Below are positions 55,019 through 64,000 of a stretch of 64,000 nt of DNA, in pieces. Both the position numbers and the translations under genes were made by a program. Every line of letters begins with the position of its first letter. Position 1 is the stretch's first letter. This DNA comes from Luscinia megarhynchos (lineage: Eukaryota > Chordata > Aves > Passeriformes > Turdidae), in NCBI GenBank assembly GCA_034336665.1, contig CM067585.1, positions 300,501 to 364,500 on the forward strand, written 5' to 3'. Under the pieces are notes generated by a model. The model had not been told where the DNA came from. It was given only the letters and a program-made list of their open reading frames with translations, and did not search any database.

Positions 55019-58000
55019 CTGGAAGTGCAAAAGCAACAGACAGCTCTGCTTTAGCACATGAGGGTTTGAGCAGAGCGTGCAGAGAACGGGAGGGGCAGGA
55101 AAGTGTTCCTGCTGCAAATTTAAGATGATGTGTCTCACTGAAGGGAGAACCCCCAGCTCTGCCAAGACAGACATACCTGGACCTGGATCTGCTCTTGGAG
55201 CGGCTGCTGCTGGCACTGCGGCTCCGGCTCTTACGGGAGTGTCTGCTTCGAGAGCGAGACCTGCAAGGCAAGGAGCCAGCTCGCGTTAGTGCGTGTCCCT
55301 GGGGAGCCTGTGACCCGCAGGCAGAGCCCTGGGGCCAAAGCACCTTTCAGCAGCCAAATGGTCAGTTACACAGCACAGTCACTTAGAGCATCCCCCTCCC
55401 CAGCTCTCATTCCTGCTGCCATGCCTGGCTGCAAGCAGGGTGCTAATCTGGAAGAAAAGATGCCATTTTATTTAAGGGATAGTCACTTTCCCAGTCAAAT
55501 CACAGTTTGAATATGGTGAGACAGTGGCATAAAGCTTTGACTTCAGATTTTTATTTCATAAGCAAGTTCTTCAAGGAACAGTAAAGAACAGCCTGAGTTT
55601 TCTTGCAATGAGTTCTACCCCAGAATTGAAGTGGAGAACACTTGGTGCTGCTGAAGCAGCTCTTGGTCAGATAAGGAAAGCAACAAATCTCTGAGAAACA
55701 GGGAACAGGTGGAGGTTTCCAAGCTGAGAAAGAACTGTTAGTCCTGGTGCTTGGAGCAGAACACAGTGTTCAGAGCTGAAGTGTTAGAAGCACCTTCTGT
55801 TTCATTCCATGTGCATGGCTCCACTGGCCACGCAGCTGCTCCCACAAGGAACAAGGGCTGAGTATCAGGGAAGAACAGTGACAGGTATTCAGGGAGCAGG
55901 TCCACATACCCACCAAGTGACACACCTGAGAACACAGCCCTCATTTGCCCTGGACACTAAAACATGCTCAAAAAGCCAGATCTGTTGAGAACTCCAAATA
56001 TTTCCAAGGTGTTTTGGAACCCCAAAGTCTGCATCCTCAGATACATTACACACATACCTTGAATGGCTTCGGCTTCTGGAGTAAGAGCGGCGCCGTCTCG
56101 ATCCAGGTCTGTCTTCCACTAATCTAATCTTTCTGCCATTTACTTCTGTCCCATCCAGCTTTTCAAGGGCTCTTTTCATGTCAGAATAGGATTTGAACTC
56201 AATCACACCTTCATTTTTCCTTCCTTTGTGTGCATCTGCATATGTCACTTCCCCTGCCTGACGCATATAATCCTAGGGGAAGAGGACAGAATCACCATCG
56301 CCTTGAACCCAGAGCCAGGCTTCCAGCTGACCCTGCTCACTTCTGACACGATGCTCCCTGAGCCTCTTCTATGCACAGGCATGTCAGCAAGGGTTTGACC
56401 CAAACAGCATCTGTAGTGCCAAATAACACACTATGACTTCACAGAGTCGGTGTGATTAGACAGTTTGGAGCCAAATGACAACTTAAGGTCTCCCACTTCA
56501 AGTCTTAGATCAAATACGCTCTAGACTCTTAAGTTTCAAATTATAGAAGCAATTAAAGCAGTAAAATGCTTGCTCTCTAAATCATGTTTTCAAAAATAAA
56601 TGGGAAAGGTGATAAAGGTTGAACATGAAGAGGAAGAAGCCCACAGAGAAGCAGACCTCCCTTCATCCTCCACCTCGTCTACACAGCGTGTTCTGCTGTC
56701 AAAAGCCCCCACAGAATTCTAAGTTCAATTCATTTCCCCACTTCATGCTTCCTGGCTTCTCTGCTTCCATTCCTAAACCCCTGTCTTTATCAGGGGTCTG
56801 TTCTGCTCTGCTTTGAGCAAGCTGCCAGGCCGGGGTATCCTTCAGCCCCTGTGCAATTTGGCTGCAGTGGAAACAGGGCATAGAGCTCTGGTTTGGTTTG
56901 TTTTCAACCCAGCTTTTCAACCCATTTTAAGTACACTGAAATGAAAGCTATTCCCAAAAAAGCAGTAATGCATCCATTGGAGGATTAATCATGCCATGCT
57001 CTACTTCGGATTTTAACACCAGAAGCAAAGACAAACTACTGATGGTGCAAGCATTAACAACAAAGACACTGGAAGCATCTCTGTACCTACCTGAACTAGT
57101 ATAAAACTCAATTGCAGACCAGTTTCTACTACATCAAAGCTTGTTTAGAACAAACTTTACAGGGGTCCCAGTAAAGGTGTGTAAAGTCTCTTCCTTAAAA
57201 GAGAACCATAAGAGAGAGCATTCCAGTACCAAATGGGTTTAACCATTGTTGGCCAATTTGATAAGGAAGCAGTAATCTTTTTGGTCTGTTATTGAAAATC
57301 CTGCTCCCTGAATCCACAATGTGCATAAATGCATAATCAGGAGCCAACACGTCACCTCCAGAGTACTCAGAGGTACCGTGGGCTCCCCAGTGTCACTCAA
57401 CACCTCCACTACCGAGAACCACCTGCCACTCCTTTGGACTTCAAAAATAAGTTTTTGGCAGAGATTTTGCATGATTACTCATTCTGGAAGCATCCTTTCC
57501 CTGAAACTCTCCTTAAAACAGCTTTAGATGGTGTGGAAATTGCTAACAGAGACTGGAACATTGCAGGAACAACACTATTCTTTCAAACAGCTGTAGCACC
57601 TTACAAGCTGATGGGTTAAATCCAAACTGACAAGGCAAACTCCTTCATCTCTAGTGAATCCTACCCCTGGCACAACTTGAATCTGTTTTGACAGTGCTTA
57701 AGAGAAGATAAAACACACCTGTAGATTTATTAGCTGGTGCTAAGCATAAAATTATTCTCCCACTGTCCAGTGCCACCAGTTCTGGAGGGTGCAACTCCCA
57801 ATCTCTCATGAATGGTTTCATACATGTAAATGTATTCCTGTATTAAGGTGTGCGTTACTTCCAAAATCATCTCCCCATGGAGCTGCTCAGGAGCTGGAGC
57901 AGAGCAGAGCTGCACACCTCTTTGCCTTGCTGAAGATGTCTTTTACCCTTTGTACTCTGGAACAGAGAGAGGGTAAGGAAAGGGCCCCATACCTTCAGAT

Positions 58001-61000
58001 CCTGCCAACTGCAGCGGCTTGACAAATTTTCCACAATCAATCTGTATTCTGTACGGGTCGGGGGACCGTACTTATCTCTTCCGCTTCTTCTATAACCATA
58101 TCCACCTTTAGGAGGTGACAAGCAGACAGCAGAGCTTCAGCCAGGGAAATGCAGCTTGCTCTCCGTCCCGCTCCAACTGCTCTGGGCCGGGTGTTCCCAA
58201 AGACAGACACCCCCACCCCCAGGCTAAACCCAACCCCCCTTATGGAACACCTCACAAGGACCCAAAGCATTACAACTGTTCTACTGCAAGCTCCTAATTA
58301 AACAAGGCACAGAACTATAATTACACTAGAATTAACATGCAATTACGTTTAATATTGTTTTTAAAACAGTTTGAGATAAGAAACTGAATAAAGCCAGTTG
58401 ACTAATGTTACTTACATTGCTTAAAGGCTTTCTGAATATCTGACACGGATAAAGCTTTTCAGGCACCTATTTCAGATTAATCTCATCTGTCTCTAACCCT
58501 TGGGATCCTCAGCACCCAGGTCTAATGGGGAAAGCTTGCGGTCGTCTCATGGCTTCTTTATTTTTGGGTCAGCCAAGGGCCACAAAGGTCAAAGAGCCAC
58601 TCATGGAAAGGTACCCCAAGGTCAGCAAATGGAACAGGCAGTCATCTTAGCCTCAAAGGACTCTTTCAATTAAAACATTGAGGTCTGTTAAATCTATGTT
58701 AAACATCACATTGCAAATAAAAATAATTCAAATAGTTAAGCAAGATGATAATAATAAAAATGGTACAAGAAACCGTGTTTATTAATGCATCAATTAGAAG
58801 AGTTTAATACAACAAATTAATAAATGTGCAGATGAACAGTTCCATTTCCAGTACAGAACACTAGTGACAAGTCTGCACGGCTGTCCTTTGGAGCGGCTTT
58901 CTAGGCAGCAAAGCAGCGCTGCATTCAGAGTGCTTACTGCGTCCGGAGCCGTAGCTGCTGTCGCGGCGCGGGCCGCGGGCGTGCTCCACGATCACGCGCT
59001 CCCCGCACAGGTCCTTCCCGTTCAGCTCGTACACCGCGTCGTCCGCGTCCCGCAGGTCGTCGAACTCCACGAAGCCGTACCTGGGGCACGGGGAAAGGGG
59101 TCACCGGGAGGAACTGAACCCGAGCTACCTGTGCCCACAAGCAGCCTGTGCCCTCTGCACAGCCTGCTGTGTGCTGCCTGGCACGTGAGCCTCCTGAGCG
59201 TACTGGAGGGTTCAAGGCTTGAGCCTTGGAAAAAACCTACTAAAAATTAAAATCCTTCCAAAACTCGGGAGAGAAATAGCAAGGCATGGAAACACATCTG
59301 CTGATTCGCTGAATTGAACCTGAAGTCATTTTTCATCAACAACATTATAAATCACGTGAGAGTGTAATGGCTGAATTAATTTATGTTAGCAAGAGATTAC
59401 TATTACGGCGTAATCTTTAATTAAATCAAGGGCGTTATCTATCTTTTTAAAGGTAGAAGTTCAAAACCCCAGCCATTAAAGGTGAGCACTACCCCACACA
59501 CCAAATAAACACAGAATCACAGCACTGTTCCGGTTGGAAACGCCCTCCAAGATCAGGGAGCCTGACCATGATCTCAAGAGAGGGTCTTGGCCATCCCTGG
59601 AAGCGTCCAAGGCCAGGCTGGATGGGGCTCAGAGCAGCCTGGGACAGTCCCTGCCGATGGCAGGGGTGGAGAAGGATGGGCTTTGAGGTCTCTCCCACCC
59701 AAACCACTTATCTTTGGAAAGCAAACACTGATTTCAAACGGAGGAAGAGGGAAGGATGGAAGTTTGAAGCTTTGACCTGTGTTCCTCAATTCACTGCAGA
59801 AGTTACATCCCTCTGTTCTCCAGGTATCAGGATGAAACCTTGAATTCTTCAGAGCTGCCCAGAGCAATGCAGGCAGGTAAGTACAGGAGTAGAACTAGTT
59901 TGGTTTTTTCCTTAGAGGCATCACAAATAGCTTTTAGTGTGTTCACAGGTAAGATAAAAAGGAGGCTGAAAAGTCCAATTTGTCCAATTTTCTGGTCACT
60001 TCACACATTCACTACACATACAGAGCTGTGACTGTCAGTGCAGCTCTGAGCAGGAAAGAGTGTGAAAACTAAGAGCACACAATTAACTGCAACTTGAAAT
60101 GGAGAATCCTACATGATCCACATTTTCATTTCCCCAACCTTCCCTCAGGTAATAATTGCTTTAAGCCATTGAATTTCAAGCTCAAATTACAACTAGTGAG
60201 CCCCAGCTAAGCTTCGAGAGCTCTGTGGTATCACTTTGCATTCCATTGTCCCACTCCAGCATTCCAGCTTTGTGCTGAAACACACAGTGGAGGATCCGGC
60301 AAGGAGAACCCCCAGATTTCCAGAAATAACTTCAAGAATCTCTCCAGTCAAACACTACGCAGGAAGTTTCAATTGTTTCCTGGGGGATACCAGAAACAAG
60401 CCATGGAGGAAAGCTCAGGAGAGCACAGCTCAGCCCAGGTCTTCCCAAGCACAGACACAAAGCATGACTGCTCAAGTTCCACTTTTGACAAGGAATTTAA
60501 CTGCAAACCTGTTAAAAAGATTTCAGAATACAAAACTAAAAAGACAATTAAATTTACTTAAGAACAGAAAGGCAAGTCCCTTTTCCACATAACTCAGCAG
60601 TTCCACATCTGTTAAGAAAGTTTAGTTGGCTCCCTGCACCTGCCCCCAGCATGTACAAAACAGAAATACTGAATTTGGGGTTAACTCAGCAACAGGAAAA
60701 CTGACCTCCCCAAACACTTCCAAGGATACACAGCAGGACTAGAAAACAGCAGCCTCTGATATTTCAGCTAATCTTCAACAACACCCGAGGCTGTGTGGGT
60801 TAAAACACTGACACATGAACACTTGTTTGCTCTAATAATGGATTTTATTCATCTTATAAACCTGTTAAATGTCCACCTGCCAGCACAAACAGCATTAAAA
60901 CTTAATGAACCGCTTTCACCTTAATGCTGCCACCCTGCCTGCCCCAGCACTGCCCCAGAACAGCCCCAACCATCCTGGCTGCCCCAACGAGCCCCAGCAC

Positions 61001-62350
61001 AGCCCCAGCCACCCTGCCTGCCCCAGCACAGCCCCAGCACAGCTCCAGCAGAGCCCCAGCAGAGCCCCAGCACAGCCCCAGCCATCCTGCCTGCTCCAGC
61101 ACAGCCCCAGCAGAGCCCCAGCAGAGCCCCAGCCATCCTGCCTGCCCCAGCCACCCTGCCTGCCCCAGCCACCCTGCCTGCCCCAGCACAGCCCCAGCAC
61201 AGCCCCCAGCCATCCTGCCTGCCCCAGCACAGCCCCAGCACAGCTCCAGCACAGCCCCAGCCACCCTGCCTGCCCCAGCACAGCCCCAGCACAGCCCCAG
61301 CAGAGCCCCAGCACAGCCCCAGCACAGCCCCAGCCACCCTGCCTGCCCCAGCACAGCCCCAGCAGAGCCCCAGCAGAGCCCCCAGCACAGCCCCAGCCAT
61401 CCTGCCTGCCCCAGCACAGCCCCAGCAGAGCCCCGCCTAGCAGAGCCCCCAGCCACCCTGCCTGCCCCAGCACAGCCCCAGCAGAGCCCCAGCCACCCTG
61501 CCTGCCCCAAAGAGCCCCAGCACAGCCCCAGCCATCCTGCCTGCCCCAAAGAGCCCCAGCACAGCCCCAGCACAGCCCCAACCATCCTGCCTGCCCCAGA
61601 GCCCCAGCACAGCCCCAGCACAGCCCCAGCTACCCTGCCTGCCCCAACGAGACCCAGACATCGTGTCCCCCCTAGGGAACCCGAGCATCCTGCTTCTCCC
61701 AGGGGGGAGCCCTGGCGTCTCGCTCCCTCCCTCCCAGCGGGGTCCCAGGCAACCTGTCCCCCTCCCCAGAATGGGGAACCCAGGCGTGCTGCGCCCCAGA
61801 AAACGGGGAACCAACACATCCTGCCCCCCCCAGCAGGGGCCCAGGCGTCCTGCCCCTCCCCGCAAAAGGAAAACCCAGACCTTCCATGCCCCCCAAAAAA
61901 GGATCCTAAGCAAACCGCCTTTCCCGAGAAAGGCCCAGCCATCCTCTTCCCCGCAAAAAGGGGGGCCCAGCCGCCCTGTCCCTCGGCCAATGGAAGTTCC
62001 AGCATCCTGCCCACTCCCGAAAAGAGAACCCAATGTGCCACCCCAACAAAGGCCCAGGCCCCGCATCTCCGCACCGGGGGAGCCCGAGCTCCCTGCCCTC
62101 TCCTCCCCACCCAAAGGGGCTGACCCAGCCGTCCTGCCCCCAGCACTGCCCACAGCGCCCCGGCCGCCTCTCCTCCCCCGGCCCCAAGGGCCGCAGGCGC
62201 CCGGGCCCTCTCCTCGCGGCGGCGGGCCGGAGCCCGCGCTCACCCGTTCTTGAGATCCACCTCGAGGATCTTGCCGTAGCCCTTGAAGAAGCGCTCCACG
62301 TCGCGCTCCCGGGCCTGGTAGCTGAGGCGGCCGATGTAGACCCGCGGCAT
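54256..62350 (-). CDS. SRSF4: SRSF4, serine/arginine-rich splicing factor 4 (SRp75), six exons
   Basis: A nuclear SR protein that binds exonic splicing enhancers and recruits spliceosome components. Six exons (107, 143, 113, 215, 84 and 763 nt) join in phase to 474 aa; human is 494. RRM1 is residues 2-72 (RNP2 VYIGRL, RNP1 GYGFVEF), RRM2 about 104-177 with the SWQDLKD pseudo-RRM signature across the exon 3/4 join, then an RS domain from about 183 to the end, finishing in SRSRSRSRS. The start [20 protein letters not shown] separates it from SRSF6 (SYNVREKDIQRF) and SRSF5. The gene lies head to tail upstream of the L3MBTL-like gene. It is probably autoregulated through a poison exon in intron 2. 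Confidence 0.98.
55177..55260 (-). CDS. SRSF4: SRSF4 exon 5 (RS domain)
   Basis: 84 nt encoding [20 protein letters not shown] then SKSRSRS. In-phase splice sites are TTGCAG and GTATGT. Confidence 0.95.
56058..56272 (-). CDS. SRSF4: SRSF4 exon 4 (RRM2 and RS start)
   Basis: Encodes [60 protein letters not shown] and the first RS residues (SYSRSRSHS). Acceptor CCCTAG, donor GTATGT. Confidence 0.97.
57993..58105 (-). CDS. SRSF4: SRSF4 exon 3 (linker and RRM2 start)
   Basis: Encodes (S)[19 protein letters not shown] then [18 protein letters not shown]. The Gly/Arg linker and the first strand and helix of RRM2 are as in vertebrate SRSF4. Acceptor CTAAAG, donor GTATGG. Confidence 0.97.
58417..58521 (-). 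other. SRSF4: Candidate SRSF4 poison cassette exon in intron 2
   Basis: A 105-nt stretch with acceptor CCCCATTAG and a perfect donor GTAAGT. Spliced after exon 2, the frame reads eight further whole codons to an in-frame TAG, so inclusion would trigger nonsense-mediated decay. It lies in a block of about 450 bp that is AT-richer than the surrounding GC-rich intron, as expected for conserved regulatory intron sequence. SR genes including SRSF4 are known to autoregulate through such exons; this position is my inference. Confidence 0.6.
58938..59080 (-). CDS. SRSF4: SRSF4 exon 2 (RRM1, very high GC3)
   Basis: Encodes [20 protein letters not shown] then [20 protein letters not shown] and DSSYGSGR, with RNP1 and the HARGPRR segment that ends RRM1. 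G or C occupies 46 of 47 third positions, although the exon is 3 kb from the CpG island and the next exon is ordinary (17 of 37). Acceptor CCCCAG, donor GTAAGC. Confidence 0.97.
59510..59582 (-). mobile_element. CR1 3' fragment (left half of an inverted pair)
   Basis: CACAGAATCACAGCACTGTT and CCGGTTGGAAACGCCCTCCA are the reverse of a CR1 tail. The neighbouring sequence switches to the opposite orientation. Confidence 0.7.
59585..59712 (+). mobile_element. CR1 3' fragment (right half of an inverted pair)
   Basis: AAGGCCAGGCTGGATGGGGC, GAGGTCTCTCCCACCCAAAC read as plus-oriented CR1, meeting the adjacent fragment tail outward. It lies in SRSF4 intron 1. Confidence 0.7.
60945..61645. repeat. Minisatellite (CAGCCCCAGCACAGCCCCAGC / CACCCTGCCTGCCCC)
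   Basis: About 700 bp in SRSF4 intron 1, built on CCCCAGCACAGC and CCCTGCCTGCC blocks. Both strands are open by composition only. Confidence 0.94.
62244..62350 (-). CDS. SRSF4: SRSF4 exon 1 (start, RRM1)
   Basis: Begins with ATG in a CpG island and encodes [20 protein letters not shown] then [15 protein letters not shown], with GG of a split Gly. Donor GTGAGC. RNP2 is VYIGRL. Confidence 0.97.
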
Positions 62351-62560
62351 CGCGGGGCCGGGGCTGCGCCCGGGGGGCGTGAGGGGCCCGCGGGCCGCGC
62401 GGCCGCCTGACGTCACGGCGGCGCGCGGGCAGCGACGCGGGGCAACGTCACGGCGCGCCACGCCCCCCGCGCGGGCTGGCTCTTAAAGGGGCCGCGCCGC
62501 CTGCGGGCCCCACCAGCTGCGGGGATGAGGAGCCGCTCCCGCGGCGAGCGGGCCGGGCCC
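62351..62560 (-). promoter_or_regulatory. SRSF4: SRSF4 CpG-island promoter with CRE
   Basis: Dense CpG sequence immediately upstream of the ATG. A perfect palindromic cAMP-response element TGACGTCA is at 62408-62415, and a CGTCA half-site at 62446-62450. No clear TATA box at a suitable distance. The start site is probably between about 62370 and 62450. Confidence 0.75.
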
Positions 62561-64000
62561 TTTCCCACGCGCGGGCCTGACGGGCGTTCCCGCGTGTCTG
62601 ATGTGCAGCGCAGCGTGGGACCCCCTCCCGCCGTCGGGGGCTTGTGGGGTCCCCTCTCCCCGTGGGGATTGGGTGTGTTGGGGTCCCGTTTCCCATGGAG
62701 AGGATGGGTCGGTTCCGCTTTCCCCCGTGCAGGGCGCTAATCAGGGCGCCGAGGGTCCCGAGGTTCTCTCCCCAGCAGGGCTGCTCCCGAAACGCCGGAT
62801 CCTGGTGGGACCCCGAGGGCAGGCAGCGATGGGGATCCCACATCCCACACTCGGGGTGCCCCGGCGCCTCCCCACGCCATTCCCCACCCGTGGCCAGACT
62901 TGGCTGTTCCGCATTCCCTTCGGTGAGCAGCAACATCCCTCTTGCTGAACTCTAAACGTCAGTTTGGGGGAATTTTATCCTTTTGGTTGAGACGTCAGAT
63001 GCCTAAATCGCACCAAATCCCAAGAAAGGATCTTGGAACTTTCCAGTGTTAGCAGCCGCCCTCCTAAAAAACCCCACAATCACCTCCACAGTGATTAATA
63101 CTGTGTAGGTGCAACATCAGCAGCTGGATTTCCAACCATGATCCTGCTCATTTAACAAGGAGAATTAAATTTATTTATTTATTCCTTCGTGCCCTGGTGT
63201 AGGAGTGAGAGGTCGGAACATTTTGTGAGAGTTCCCTAAAGCATGTTGGATTTTATTGCTGGGCCAAATAAACAATGGGGGATAAAAGCTTTGCATTAAT
63301 TTTTCTGCTTTATGTCATGTTCAATAGTGCTTGTAACGATCTGTAAGTTCTTTTTTTGCTTTTTTCCCCACTTTATCCATTGATCAGGAAGCATGGAGGC
63401 ACAGGATGAGGCTCTGCCTCCAATGCTGGCACGGGGAAGGGAAATGCACAATACTGGGGGATTCATTAGGGATGGAGGAGGAGAAGGGTGACACTGGCAC
63501 AGTCTGTCCTGAGGCACACCTCTCTGCTAAGGGAGATCTCAGAGTGAGGGGATTTAGGGGGATGCAATGGCTTTGACACATCCATTTAGATGCCAGCATG
63601 GCACTGGGGTTTAATTTCAGAGAGTTCTGCTCTTCCAAGCGCACATGCAGTTGACAGTGCTCCCTCCAAGCCTGAGCAACATTCCTGCCCTGCTCTTCTG
63701 CTCACCCCATGGGACTCAGAAAATCCCCCAAATGAAGGCACACTTCCCTGGGCTGCCCCCACACCCTCCCTGTGCACGGGCATGACACTGCCATGTCCCA
63801 GTGAGGCCTTTGGTAGATCCCGAGGGGCCCTGCCACAACCCCACCAACTCATCCAGGACTGCAGGGTGAATCCCAGAGCAGCCTTCAGCTGCCACAACCG
63901 GTCCCTCACAATTCCTCTGGCCACACACAATTCCATGGCTGCAGTCCTCCTACTCAGAGTGTGCTGGGTGGGAACAGGGCACAAGGTGGGAGAACTCCAA
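62561..64000. other. Upstream flank of SRSF4, no gene recognised
   Basis: The GC-rich shoulder of the SRSF4 CpG island extends to about 62900 and could support a divergent transcript. Beyond that I see no coding exon. Confidence 0.45.

Noticed and set aside
60902..62146. 414-codon minus-strand Gly/Ala/Trp-rich frame
   Set aside because: An intronic SRSF4 minisatellite, not a silk- or collagen-like gene.
54256..62350. SRSF6 or SRSF5 as the identity of the SR gene
   Set aside because: The N-terminal residues ([19 protein letters not shown]) and the long lysine-containing RS domain fit SRSF4; SRSF6 differs at SYNVREKDIQRF and is shorter.

Overview
The window is vertebrate nuclear DNA, almost certainly from a bird and probably a passerine on a GC-rich microchromosome. 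The evidence is compact genes with consensus GT/AG introns, about ten CR1 retrotransposon fragments with avian-type 3' ends, a tRNA-Ile-headed, CR1-tailed SINE of the TguSINE1 type with a clear 28-bp target-site duplication, and at least nine GC-rich minisatellites in 64 kb. No bacterial, viral or CRISPR features are present.

Two protein-coding genes can be assembled exon by exon, both on the minus strand and arranged head to tail. On the right (62350 down to 54256) is a complete six-exon SRSF4 gene (474 aa), an SR splicing factor with RRM1, an RRM2 carrying SWQDLKD, and a long RS domain. It has a CpG-island promoter with a perfect CRE, a 3' UTR ending at an AATAAA, and a candidate poison exon in intron 2. 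To its left (42519 down to 13310) is an 18-exon L3MBTL-family gene. It encodes an acidic/basic N-terminus, three MBT repeats, a C2HC zinc finger and a C-terminal SAM domain. All 18 exons join in phase to a 661-residue frame. A CpG island at about 49.7-50.17 kb is its likely promoter.

The main discovery is the identity and state of this L3MBTL gene. As I recall the human map, SRSF4 (1p35) has no L3MBTL neighbour, whereas its ohnolog SRSF6 (20q13) sits directly upstream of L3MBTL1 in the same orientation. The arrangement here mirrors SRSF6-L3MBTL1, so this looks like the fourth ohnolog of the L3MBTL1/3/4 set, absent from humans. Its second MBT repeat, which in L3MBTL1 is the working mono/dimethyl-lysine reader, has lost most of its pocket: the residues matching human D355, N358, W382 and Y386 are Arg, Arg, Arg and Cys. 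MBT3 keeps all five equivalent residues. The eroded exon has G or C at all 49 third codon positions, against about 40-47% in the flanking exons. It abuts a 1.1-kb minisatellite that has duplicated the exon's own splice acceptor.

Layout: 1-12.9 kb, no recognisable gene, with minisatellites and CR1; 12.9-42.9 kb, the L3MBTL gene with repeats in its introns; 43-49.7 kb, upstream region or unresolved 5' introns; 49.7-51 kb, CpG island and a G-rich minisatellite; 51-53.6 kb, no gene seen; 53.6-62.5 kb, SRSF4; 62.5-64 kb, upstream flank.
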